Part shown: positions 18,109-26,388 of the stretch, piece by piece | Layout of the letters: each line of letters begins with the position of its first letter | Position numbering within the stretch: position 1 is the stretch's first letter | DNA from: JBCCDY01 sp039030555 | GTDB taxonomy: Bacteria > Bacteroidota > Bacteroidia > Cytophagales > Cyclobacteriaceae | Reading direction: 5' to 3' | Length of the DNA: 64,000 nucleotides | NCBI GenBank assembly: GCA_039030555.1 | Contig: JBCCDY010000005.1 | Coordinates: 258,632-322,631 of the forward strand | Translations under genes and position numbers: made by a program | Notes under the pieces: model-generated | What the model was told of the DNA's origin: nothing | Seen by the model: the letters and a program-made list of their open reading frames with translations, nothing else | The model's database searches: none

Positions 18109-20010
18109 TTAATCCAGCTTAAAACCAATCACTATAATATCATCCGTCTGTTGCCCGTCACCAATCCAGGCATCCAACTCTACTTTCAATTCACTTTTCT
18201 GAGTTTCTATAGCTTTAGAACTAATTTGAAGAAGAAAGTTTTTGAATCGTTTCGATAGATATTTCATATTGTTTTCCCCGCCAAACTGATCGGGATATCC
18301 ATCTGAATACGTGTAAAATAAATCACCTTTCTGTACTTCTATACTGTGTAACTCGAACTTTTTGGGAACTTTAAATTGCTGACTTCCGATTGGAAATTTA
18401 GAGCCCTTAATCTGTATCATTTCTCCATCCCGAATAATGATCAGTGGGTTTTTAGCTCCAGCGAATTCTATTTTCTTTCTGTCTTCCGGTATGGTTATGA
18501 CCGTCATATCCATTCCATCGTTCGTCTGGCTTTCACCATCCTTCTTCAAATTCTTTAAGAGCCTCTTATCAAGCTCATAAAGTACCTGATCAGGCTGGGT
18601 GATCTTATCTTTAAGAATGATGTTGTTTAACAAGCCATTTCCCATTAGGGTCATAAAAGCTCCTGGCACTCCATGACCTGTGCAATCTATGGCGGCAATA
18701 ACGAACTTATCATCTACCTTATTGAACCAATAAAAATCTCCACTTACGATATCTCTTGGCCTAAAAAGCACAAATGCATCAGTCAGGTAATTATTCAGAT
18801 TTGAAATGGGGCTCAACATAGAGTCTTGTATCCTTTTAGCATATTTAATGCTCGATACTATTTTCTCCTTCTGACTTTCTATTTGTTCGTTGGCATCTGC
18901 AAGTTCAACATTTATAAGGCGTTGAATTTCGGTTTCCTGGCGTGCCTGTTTCACATTAAATATGGCTTGCATCTTCTGAACCTGATTGGCACTGGCGTCA
19001 CCCATCACCATTTCCTTATACTTTACGTATTTCTTAAAGTGTTCTAATGCCGTAGCTTTATCACCTTTAGCTTCATAAATAGAAGCCAGGTGCTCATTGG
19101 CCGTAATAAGGTTGCTATAGGCTTCGGCTTCATCAGCATCTTTTTCTACTTCCTGCAGATATTTTAATGCGGCATCTCCGTCTCCCAGGTCGCAATAGAA
19201 TACTCCCAAATCTAACTTAGTACCTACTATACCTGTTTTATCGCCAATTTCCTGATATATCTCCAGGCTTTCCTCTATTTTTTCAATGGCAATGTCAAAA
19301 TCTTCCATCTTTTCGTAAGTCTCCCCAAGGATTCTTAAAGCTGAGGCTTTTGAGTCGGAATATCCATTTTCTTCTGAAAGGGAAATACTCTTTTCACAAT
19401 ATGAAATGGCCATCCCATACTCTTCTTTAGACTTATATATGTTAGCTAGCCCGTTAATGGTTGATGCCTGCCCAAAGCTTTCATCCATATCCCTAAAAAG
19501 GTTAAGAGCTTCTTCAAAATATGGTAAAGCTTCATCAAAATTATTAAGTTCTGAATAGTAAGTCCCGAAGTTGAATTTATCCCAAGCCATCCCTTCTTTG
19601 TTGCCCGATTTTTCCTGATAGACCTCTCCTTCCAGCAAATGGTGAAATCCATTCTCATAATCAGCCGTAGTCCAATAAACAAAGCTTACCAGGCTATGCG
19701 CCATACCTCTACCATAATCATCTTCTAGTTTAATGAACATATCAATTACTTCTAGAAAGGTCTGGATCGACCTGGTGATATTTCCTTGGCTGGTGTAATC
19801 ATGAAATGCCAAACAAAACTTACTATAAGCAATACCCTTTTTATAATCTATTTCTTCTGATAGTTGATATGCCTCTTTCGCCAGTTTAAATGAATTATCG
19901 ATATCATTTCTCCTCTTCATCCACGCTAACTCATTTATACTATCTATTTTATGTTCTTCCGACTTAGGGTTCTTAATGTTGTTTTCTAATTCCTTAGCTG
20001 ATTGGGTCAT
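18109..20010 (-). CDS. TPR protein with C-terminal SpoIIE-type PP2C phosphatase domain
   Basis: The protein has about 633 residues from the chosen start. Residues about 10-350 are tetratricopeptide repeats, followed by a short coiled coil. The C-terminal ~230 residues are a SpoIIE/PP2C-like serine phosphatase domain (DIVSGDFYWF, AAIDCTGHGVPGAFM, DGMDMTVI, YTYSDGYPDQFGG) with the aspartates needed for Mn/Mg binding. There is no signal peptide or membrane helix in this version. The frame can be extended to 20076, but those 22 residues look non-coding and ATG 20010 has an A-rich upstream stretch. The role is probably partner-switching or stress signalling, with the TPRs as sensor. Thioredoxin lies 26 bp downstream. 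Confidence 0.85.
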   Translation of the reverse strand: MTQSAKELENNIKNPKSEEHKIDSINELAWMKRRNDIDNSFKLAKEAYQLSEEIDYKKGIAYSKFCLAFHDYTSQGNITRSIQTFLEVIDMFIKLEDDYGRGMAHSLVSFVYWTTADYENGFHHLLEGEVYQEKSGNKEGMAWDKFNFGTYYSELNNFDEALPYFEEALNLFRDMDESFGQASTINGLANIYKSKEEYGMAISYCEKSISLSEENGYSDSKASALRILGETYEKMEDFDIAIEKIEESLEIYQEIGDKTGIVGTKLDLGVFYCDLGDGDAALKYLQEVEKDADEAEAYSNLITANEHLASIYEAKGDKATALEHFKKYVKYKEMVMGDASANQVQKMQAIFNVKQARQETEIQRLINVELADANEQIESQKEKIVSSIKYAKRIQDSMLSPISNLNNYLTDAFVLFRPRDIVSGDFYWFNKVDDKFVIAAIDCTGHGVPGAFMTLMGNGLLNNIILKDKITQPDQVLYELDKRLLKNLKKDGESQTNDGMDMTVITIPEDRKKIEFAGAKNPLIIIRDGEMIQIKGSKFPIGSQQFKVPKKFELHSIEVQKGDLFYTYSDGYPDQFGGENNMKYLSKRFKNFLLQISSKAIETQKSELKVELDAWIGDGQQTDDIIVIGFKLD

Positions 20011-20117
20011 CTTTATAACTTTAAACACACTATTAGGCCAAAGCAGAATTGTCCCTTGACAAAATCTATCTTTCAACCTACGAGGCTTAAGTTAATTATT
20101 TAAAAGTTTTTGCTGTA

Positions 20118-20621
20118 CTACTTGGTGTAGTAAATTCTCCAATTGAGGTTCCAAGTATCTCCACCATCTTTCGAAGATTCCCAATCCCAGGTCATTGAGT
20201 TTTTGGTGATGTTATAAAAAATCATTCTTTGAATAAACTTCACATCATCGGGCAAATCAAAAACATGAGTTTGAAATATTCTTTTATCACTTTCAACAAT
20301 TCCATAAAAATCATAATATCCCCCATTATTATCGGCCCATGCCTGGTGCCATTCTTTTTTTTGAGGATTAAAAACACTAATACTTGTTCCTTTGAAACCT
20401 TTGGACTTCCCCTCTGATATTTCAAAATTTTCACGTATTACTTTTCCATCTAAGATCTTTTCAATTTTATTAGTTCCAAAACCTTTTTTACCATCCCCTT
20501 CGTCCCAGCTTGCTTCCCACTCTCCTACCCAAAAATCAAATGCATCTGGTTCTAACTCTTGACCTAACAAAGCGAATTGGAACAGCATTAAAACAAGAAG
20601 TGTGTTATTTAATTTCTTCAT
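20118..20621 (-). CDS. Secreted DUF1579-like hypothetical protein
   Basis: The 167-residue protein starts with a signal peptide (about 1-20, LFQFALLGQ). The opening FDFWVGEWEASW, followed by beta-rich segments with spaced tryptophans, resembles DUF1579-like and related lipocalin-type small proteins of Bacteroidota, in which FxxxxGxW is the hallmark. No catalytic motif is visible. It lies 41 bp upstream of the longest frame of the SpoIIE gene on the same strand. Function is unknown. Confidence 0.65.
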   Translation of the reverse strand: MKKLNNTLLVLMLFQFALLGQELEPDAFDFWVGEWEASWDEGDGKKGFGTNKIEKILDGKVIRENFEISEGKSKGFKGTSISVFNPQKKEWHQAWADNNGGYYDFYGIVESDKRIFQTHVFDLPDDVKFIQRMIFYNITKNSMTWDWESSKDGGDTWNLNWRIYYTK

Positions 20622-20670
20622 GTTTTAATAATAGTAAGTTAATTCAGTAGTTTTATCCCTTATATCTAGC

Positions 20671-20678
20671 TAATTTTG
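20671..20678 (+). promoter_or_regulatory. Predicted -7 promoter element of the DUF4421 gene
   Basis: TAATTTTG is a perfect TAnnTTTG match 36 bp before ATG 20714. No convincing -33 box sits at 19-21 bp. Confidence 0.35.
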
Positions 20679-20713
20679 CAATTCTATAAAACAGAAGAAA
20701 TTCGTCTTCTTTG

Positions 20714-21766
20714 ATGAGAAACTTCCTTCTATGTTCCTTATTTTTAATTAGTGCTTTTTGCTGCTTTGGGCAGGTAAGCACTACTGTTTCTAAGAAAAAG
20801 GAATATTCTTATGATACTAACTATTATGTAAGCTATTATAATAAGCTGGCTCTTAAATTATATGGCGTTGTCAAAAGTAACCGAATATCCATCTTTGATG
20901 ACTTCACCGATAATCGAATTAATTATGAACCTAATGACCGATTTAATCTCGGTTTTGGATTTTCTTATAAATGGGCCAACTTAGACATAGCCTTAAATTT
21001 CCCCTTTATTAATGACGATGATGATGTTTTTGGAGAAACAAGTCGGTTTGATGCGCAGGGTAATCTGTACCTCAGAAAATTCATTATTGATGCCAATTAT
21101 CAAAGGTATTCGGGGTACTATGTAGAAAACCCGGAAACATATATTCCAAACTTTCAGCCTGACCCCTCATTCCCCATTAGAAGTGATATTTCAACCTTTT
21201 CCATAGGGATTCAATCGTTCTATTTATTCAATAATGAACACCTATCACTTCGGTCTTCATTTTTATACAACGAGCGCCAGAAAAGAAGTGCTGGATCTTT
21301 TATTATGGGTCCTTATTTCCTTTTTTTTCGGCTTGAAGCTGATGAATCTATCATCCCGGAAGAGATACGAACCCAGGTTAATTCTGTGATCGATTTTTCA
21401 ACAACGCGATTCATTAATGCAGGCCTCAATTTTGGCTACGTCCATACATTCGTTATTAAAAAACGGTTTTTTATAACTCCATTTGTCGCTGTAGGCTTTG
21501 GGACGGAGACCAGGGCATCAAATGCGTTAGAGAGGGATTTAGAGTTAAAGGAGACCATATTCTCTCCAAATGTTTCAGGAAGGTTTGCGGTAGGTTATAA
21601 CTCCGACCTCTACTTTGTAGGCTTTTCAATTTTAGCAGAAACAACAGGAGATGTAGCTAGCAGGGACCCACTTTTAGAATACAGCATTAATACGGCACGT
21701 TTATTTATAGGGAGAAGATTGGAAGCACCTAAATTCTTGAAACCAAAAAAGAAACGCCGTAATTAG
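20714..21766 (+). CDS. DUF4421 family outer-membrane beta-barrel protein
   Basis: The 350-residue protein has a signal peptide (about 1-20, ending CCFGQ). Alternating hydrophobic strands follow (NLGFGFSYKWANLDIALNFPF, broken here only as an example), typical of DUF4421, a Bacteroidota family predicted to form an outer-membrane barrel. The C-terminus is basic (KPKKKRRN), as in relatives. ATG 20714 is preferred over the TTG three bases earlier. A -7 element lies at 20671. Its stop overlaps the stop of the convergent interrupted gene by 4 bp. The substrate, if any, is unknown. Confidence 0.75.
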   Translation: MRNFLLCSLFLISAFCCFGQVSTTVSKKKEYSYDTNYYVSYYNKLALKLYGVVKSNRISIFDDFTDNRINYEPNDRFNLGFGFSYKWANLDIALNFPFINDDDDVFGETSRFDAQGNLYLRKFIIDANYQRYSGYYVENPETYIPNFQPDPSFPIRSDISTFSIGIQSFYLFNNEHLSLRSSFLYNERQKRSAGSFIMGPYFLFFRLEADESIIPEEIRTQVNSVIDFSTTRFINAGLNFGYVHTFVIKKRFFITPFVAVGFGTETRASNALERDLELKETIFSPNVSGRFAVGYNSDLYFVGFSILAETTGDVASRDPLLEYSINTARLFIGRRLEAPKFLKPKKKRRN

Positions 21767-22227
21767 TTATCGCCTCCGAAGACCATATCAGTACTTGTAA
21801 AGGTTGTGCCAAAGTTATTCACCAGGTTAACAACTTGCCTCAAAGCATCTACCAATTGCTCTTCCGTTAGTTCTTTAAGTGGGTGTGTAAATGCAGACCA
21901 TACAATATTGTCGTATATACTATACTTAGCGTCAAGCGCACGATCAAAATTCGCTTCCAAAAGAACTTCAAACTGTTCTTTACTCATATCATTAGTTTCG
22001 GCTACAGGACTTATTATACGCATACGGTTATTCACACTATCTGTAACTATGTAAACAGTTTGATTAGCAATATAAGCTTCCCAATAGCCTGTCTGACCCT
22101 TTAATTCGGAAGCATTACTGAGTCAAATTTTCTGGATCTTACTGTTCGTCATTCCATTCTGAATCTGAGCCTTACTGAAAAATGGCAATAGATAAATCAG
22201 AAAAAACAAAAAGGAACATCTAAACAT
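21763..22227 (-). pseudogene. Small secreted protein gene interrupted by one in-frame TGA
   Basis: On the minus strand an ATG at 22227 opens a signal peptide (MFRCSFLFFLIYLLPFFSKA, then QIQNG). It runs 34 codons to a TGA at 22123-22125. The same frame then continues without another stop for 119 codons to 21763 (LSNASELKGQTGYWEAYIAN, then the acidic and aromatic remainder). A GTG at 22035 gives the 90-residue ORF that automatic tools would call, but the coding frame clearly extends upstream to the signal peptide. One base change would restore a 154-residue secreted protein. It is the third gene after the TonB receptor and DUF4249 lipoprotein, 21 bp downstream. I do not recognise the family. 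Confidence 0.75.
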
Positions 22228-22248
22228 AGACTAACAAGGAAGTAAAAG

Positions 22249-23187
22249 TTAGTCAGAAATACGAATATCGTCATCTCCGAAACGATTCCCGAGACCATTT
22301 ACTGCCATTACGCTAAACATTCCCAAAACTTGTTGATCCGGATTTTGAAGGGGTACTATATTGGAGGGTACATTCGCTAATGGGACAGCAAAAATCTCAG
22401 AAAACCCTCCTGGTCGATCGGTTTGCGTTCTAACTTCTACTAAAAAATCGAATACTTCGTTGGTAATGGACCTCAACTCTACGAAAACAGAATCTCCAGG
22501 TTGAAATGGAGAAAGGAATTCATTGTCATCTTCTGGGTTTTCTTCTTCGGGATTTATTCCATCACGGATCGGGGGTATGAATATAAGCCCATCTATGTTT
22601 CCTCCTTCGCTAAACCCGGCATCGAATGCAACGTTGATCTCGGAAGGTTTATTTAAGTATTGTCCGTTCTTGAATGCTCTGATCCAGTAACTATCACCAG
22701 AACCCAGTAGGTCTCGGGCAAAAAATTCTGCGAAGTAAGACGTATCAGGAAAGAAATCTTCTTCTATTTCCAATTTTAAGGTTATGCTATCAACTTCAGG
22801 GACATCGTTCATTGAAGAAAATGCCTGAAATTCATCGCCATTAATCTCCACATTAAGTGTATAATCCCTACCGATCTCTCCAAAAGTTTCTTCAGGTGTT
22901 GGGGGTGTCCAGACATACTCTCCGGGATCTCTTTCTTCGAAATCAAAAACATCACCTTGATCATCAATAACCTGAACAGAGGCACCATTCACGAATTGAG
23001 GGAGTAAAGTATCGAAAAAAGGACGTGAACGGCTTAGAAAAATACGCTGCTCACCAGGTAAGTTATCAATCCAGGCATCTACGACCAGAACAGATTCTGA
23101 GAAAGGCAAATCTACGTCAATACGATCATCGCAAGACCCGGAAATGATTAAAATCAATAGTAAGGAGGCTATTAAAAAATCTTTCAT
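22249..23187 (-). CDS. DUF4249 domain lipoprotein
   Basis: The 312-residue protein has a lipoprotein signal peptide ending SGSC with lipidated Cys19. The DUF4249 opening follows (LVVDAWIDN, then IFLSRSRPFFD), and a beta-rich body with YTLNVEINGDEF. DUF4249 lipoproteins are nearly always encoded after a TonB-dependent receptor and are thought to sit on the outer membrane as its accessory. Here the receptor gene ends 5 bp upstream. The end of the protein is immediately followed by the TGA-interrupted secreted gene. Confidence 0.9.
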   Translation of the reverse strand: MKDFLIASLLLILIISGSCDDRIDVDLPFSESVLVVDAWIDNLPGEQRIFLSRSRPFFDTLLPQFVNGASVQVIDDQGDVFDFEERDPGEYVWTPPTPEETFGEIGRDYTLNVEINGDEFQAFSSMNDVPEVDSITLKLEIEEDFFPDTSYFAEFFARDLLGSGDSYWIRAFKNGQYLNKPSEINVAFDAGFSEGGNIDGLIFIPPIRDGINPEEENPEDDNEFLSPFQPGDSVFVELRSITNEVFDFLVEVRTQTDRPGGFSEIFAVPLANVPSNIVPLQNPDQQVLGMFSVMAVNGLGNRFGDDDIRISD

Positions 23188-23192
23188 ACCTC

Positions 23193-25592
23193 TTAGAATT
23201 TAAAATTGTAAGAAACTGAAGGGAAAATTGTTCCTATCACGGAAAAGCGATTGGCGAACGTTTGAGCATTAAGTTGGTTTGCATCGACTTCTCTAACATC
23301 TAAGTCCTGCCCGAAGTATTGGGAGAAAGCATTTCTTCTTCCGTAAACATTGTAAATAGATATCACCCAATAATCTTCATTTTTTCTTTTCTCACCCCTC
23401 TTGAACTTCTTTCCATCTATAGTTAATGAAAGATCAAGTCGATTATAGTCTTGAATTCGAACATTATTTCTCTGGTCATCCTCCAAATAAGGAATAGCAA
23501 TATCTCCTACTAATCGCTGCTCGAATCGGCCATTTGGGAAGGTAGCAGGTGTTCCGGTGATGTAGGTAAACGTACTACTTAAGGTTAAGCGCTCATTCAA
23601 TTCATAAAATGCAGAAAGCGTAAGGTTATGGGTTTGGTCAAAGCGTGTTGGATACCAATCGTTGTTATTGATCCCATCTACTAAAAGCTCAGACCTGCTT
23701 AAAGTATAACTTCCAAAACCTGTTAACCTACCGATGTTTTTCCTAACCGAGAATTCCAATCCATAAGCCCTCCCTCTACCTTGTATAAGATCTCCTTCAA
23801 TTCGCTCGTTGATAAAAATGTCAGCCCCATCAACGTACTCAACCTGATTATCTGTTGGGCGATAGTAAGCTTCGACAGAAGTTTCGAAGCCATTATCCTG
23901 AAAATTTCTAAAATACCCCAGGGCTACTTGCTGACCTGTTTGAGGCCGTATGTTATTACTGCTCGGTGTCCACACATCAATGGGGGTGGCAGCTACCGTA
24001 TTGGAGACTAAATGAATGTATTGCGCCGTTCGGTTATAGCTTGCTTTTATAGAACTTCTGTTATTTAACCGATAGTTTAAGGCAATTCTTGGCTCTGGTT
24101 CCGTATAGCTTTCGATAACTTCCCAATCATCAGCCTGCCTTTCCGAAACCAGTTCCCTTCGCTCTCCCGGCACTCGATTCTCTTCAAACTCGAAAACAGT
24201 GGTTTCTCCCAGATAAAGAAAGTTAGAAACTCTTAAGCCATACTTCAAGGTTAATTTATCTGATATTTTCTGTTCGTTCTCAATGTAAACAGCTGATTCA
24301 ATAGCTCTTTTAGTCGGTACGGAGATATCAGATACTTCTCCACTGCTAATAGCCACAGCGTTAGCTGGCTCAAAAGTGTAGTTTGTTACCTCTCCACCTA
24401 TCGTTAACTCATTATTAGTATTTGCGAAGTAGGTAAACTCAGGTTTAAACGTCCAGGTTTCTATCTCAGAGTCCCAGTCAAAGCTGTCGAAGTCACTTTC
24501 GCCGAAAGCCAAGCCATAATCGTATTGAGCATAAATCACGGAGAAATTAGAAAACCAGCGATCATTGAAAAGATGATTCCATCGGAAGGTCCCGGATTGA
24601 TTGCCCCAGTTAAATCCCTGCCTGGAATCCTGTCGAAATACATCCCTTCCAAAATATCCCGATAAGAATATTCTGTTTCTTTTATTGATGGTACTATTCA
24701 CTTTTAAGTTAATATCGTAAAAGTTCAAGGCAGCCCCATCGTCTAAAATATCTGTGAACAACCTGGCAAAAACATCAGCATAAGATCTTCTGGCTGCGAT
24801 AACGAAAGAAGTTTTATCCTTCTGAATGGGTCCTTCCACCGTTAGGCGACTAAAAACAGTTCCTATTCCACCATTTACGCCTACTTTCTTTTTGTTTCCT
24901 TCTTTCATCCGAACATCTAAAACTGAAGAAATCCGACCTCCATACTTCGCAGGAACGCCACCTTTATAAAGTTTCACGTCTTGAACAACATCGGGGTTGA
25001 ATACGGAAAAGAATCCGAACAAATGTGAGGAATTATAAATCGGAGCTTCGTCCAATAAAATGAGGTTTTGTCCAACACTTCCACCTCTTACATTAAAGCC
25101 TGATGCCCCTTCGCCTACGGTACTAACTCCGGGTAATAACTGAATGCTTTTGATCACATCCGTTTCGCCGAGAAATGGAGGCAGCTTTTGAATGGTAGAA
25201 ATATCCAATTTCTCCACACTCATTTCTATATCTACTATGTTTTCATCTTCAGGTCGATCTGTGATCACCACTTCCTCTAACTCAATGCCTTCAGATTGCA
25301 ACTCTATATCTATTCTTAAATTCTGATCAAGCTGGATGCTACGATCCACTACGGAATAACCTAATGAACGAAAAGCCAAAGTGTAATCTCCAGCGGGCAA
25401 GGTGATTGAATAAAATCCATAAAAGTTAGTTGCTGTACCACTTTCTACTTCCTTGACATAAACTGTAGCCCCGATGAGGTTTTCACCGTTTTTGGCATCT
25501 TTCAAATAGCCATTGATGGTATATTTTTCCTGCGCGAAAGCCGAAAAAGAGAAAATTATGATGGTCAGGCTAAAAAATAGACGTTGTGTCAT
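23193..25592 (-). CDS. TonB-dependent receptor with carboxypeptidase-like regulatory domain
   Basis: The protein has 799 residues. It has a signal peptide (1-20, FSAFAQ), a CarboxypepD_reg-like beta domain (about 25-110, INGYLKDAKNGENLIGATV) and a plug domain (about 120-240, GFNVRGGSVGQNLILLDEAP). The remainder is a 22-strand barrel ending in an aromatic residue (VSYNFKF). It imports an unknown substrate across the outer membrane using TonB-ExbB-ExbD energy. It is first in an operon with the DUF4249 lipoprotein and the interrupted small secreted gene. A -7 element lies 21 bp upstream, and four GTATTAAT copies lie in the upstream region. Confidence 0.93.
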   Translation of the reverse strand: MTQRLFFSLTIIIFSFSAFAQEKYTINGYLKDAKNGENLIGATVYVKEVESGTATNFYGFYSITLPAGDYTLAFRSLGYSVVDRSIQLDQNLRIDIELQSEGIELEEVVITDRPEDENIVDIEMSVEKLDISTIQKLPPFLGETDVIKSIQLLPGVSTVGEGASGFNVRGGSVGQNLILLDEAPIYNSSHLFGFFSVFNPDVVQDVKLYKGGVPAKYGGRISSVLDVRMKEGNKKKVGVNGGIGTVFSRLTVEGPIQKDKTSFVIAARRSYADVFARLFTDILDDGAALNFYDINLKVNSTINKRNRIFLSGYFGRDVFRQDSRQGFNWGNQSGTFRWNHLFNDRWFSNFSVIYAQYDYGLAFGESDFDSFDWDSEIETWTFKPEFTYFANTNNELTIGGEVTNYTFEPANAVAISSGEVSDISVPTKRAIESAVYIENEQKISDKLTLKYGLRVSNFLYLGETTVFEFEENRVPGERRELVSERQADDWEVIESYTEPEPRIALNYRLNNRSSIKASYNRTAQYIHLVSNTVAATPIDVWTPSSNNIRPQTGQQVALGYFRNFQDNGFETSVEAYYRPTDNQVEYVDGADIFINERIEGDLIQGRGRAYGLEFSVRKNIGRLTGFGSYTLSRSELLVDGINNNDWYPTRFDQTHNLTLSAFYELNERLTLSSTFTYITGTPATFPNGRFEQRLVGDIAIPYLEDDQRNNVRIQDYNRLDLSLTIDGKKFKRGEKRKNEDYWVISIYNVYGRRNAFSQYFGQDLDVREVDANQLNAQTFANRFSVIGTIFPSVSYNFKF

Positions 25593-25612
25593 TTATATCA
25601 ATAAAGAAGCTT

Positions 25613-25620
25613 CAAAGGTA
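25613..25620 (-). promoter_or_regulatory. Predicted -7 promoter element of the TonB receptor operon
   Basis: The minus strand reads TACCTTTG, a perfect TAnnTTTG match 21 bp before the start codon. The -33 position has no clear match. One GTATTAAT copy lies directly upstream at 25624. Confidence 0.4.
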
Positions 25621-25623
25621 GAC

Positions 25624-25831
25624 GTATTAATCGCTCAAATGTTCACAAGACGATTAAAATAATGTCAAATTTTGTAACGAATATCGTATCTATTGATCTT
25701 TTAGAGGAGAAAATCGACGATTCGGGTGTATTAATAGATGTAGGTTTAAGCTATAATCACTTTTATTGTCTTTTGATTATAGAAACAAATGTATTAATCA
25801 TAGGTAGTCGATAGTTACTCGTTGTATTAAT
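25624..25831. repeat. Four direct copies of GTATTAAT in one intergenic region
   Basis: Copies are at 25624-25631, 25728-25735, 25791-25798 and 25824-25831, three of them preceded by T. The core ATTAAT is self-complementary. They lie between the TonB receptor operon (minus) and the hypothetical gene at 25837 (plus), possibly as sites for one DNA-binding protein. Confidence 0.5.
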
Positions 25832-25836
25832 TAAAA

Positions 25837-26259
25837 ATGAAATACAGTAAGTATATAATCCAAGAAGATCGAATAACATTCGATTTCTACGAATTCTATT
25901 TCAGTTCCTTAAGAGAGAACAAAGTACTTACGGTTGATAGAATAAAAGAAGTGGACTTTAGCACTTATCCGTGTTCTATGGAGATTGACAATGGAGAAAT
26001 CATTTTCTTCAATCATGATGATGAATCCAACATAAAGAATTTTGCAAATGAAAATGAAATCATCCAATCAACTAAAACGGATATTTGGGAATTACTCTGT
26101 AAGCAATTTCTAGATATAGAACCTACAGAAACTGAAATCAATAAGAATCAACAGACTTTATTAAACCTAGGCGTTTCAAGAGCTGAACAACAAGAAATAT
26201 CCAAACGAATCAAGTGGTCATTATTTGGAACTATGGAGTGGGGCTATTTAGGACAGTGA
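25837..26259 (+). CDS. Conserved-looking hypothetical protein ending at a premature TGA
   Basis: The visible product is 140 residues without a signal peptide or membrane helix. The N-terminal half is beta-rich (ITFDFYEFYF, then MEIDNGEIIFF). The C-terminal half is helical, with LLNLGVSRAEQQEISKRI and then LFGTMEWGYLG. The TGA at 26257-26259 follows LGQ. Without it the frame continues 36 codons (DLLAMKQYRSLFYRF, then FYWWTMKIALKG) to TAG at 26368-26370. In proteins of this kind I would expect Trp after LG(H/Q), so a TGG-to-TGA change is the simplest reading. Function is unknown. It is divergent from the TonB operon. Confidence 0.6.
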   Translation: MKYSKYIIQEDRITFDFYEFYFSSLRENKVLTVDRIKEVDFSTYPCSMEIDNGEIIFFNHDDESNIKNFANENEIIQSTKTDIWELLCKQFLDIEPTETEINKNQQTLLNLGVSRAEQQEISKRIKWSLFGTMEWGYLGQ

Positions 26260-26370
26260 GATTTGTTAGCTATGAAACAATATAGAAGTTTATTTTACAG
26301 ATTTAATGGTTCAAATTTTTATTGGTGGACAATGAAAATAGCTTTAAAGGGAAAATCAAATACTAATTAG
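26260..26370 (+). other. In-frame continuation of the preceding gene past its TGA
   Basis: 36 sense codons and TAG stand in the frame of the gene at 25837-26259. The translated stretch is protein-like, with a WWT segment and a basic end, and unlike the surrounding AT-rich spacer. Confidence 0.5.
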
Positions 26371-26388
26371 CATAAAAATGGGCCAAGG

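Noticed and set aside
21763..26370. Genome-wide reassignment of TGA to Trp or selenocysteine
   Set aside because: Many intact genes end in TGA (39616, 41296, 44135, 45803) and Trp is coded by TGG throughout. No SECIS-like hairpin was recognised next to the two sites.
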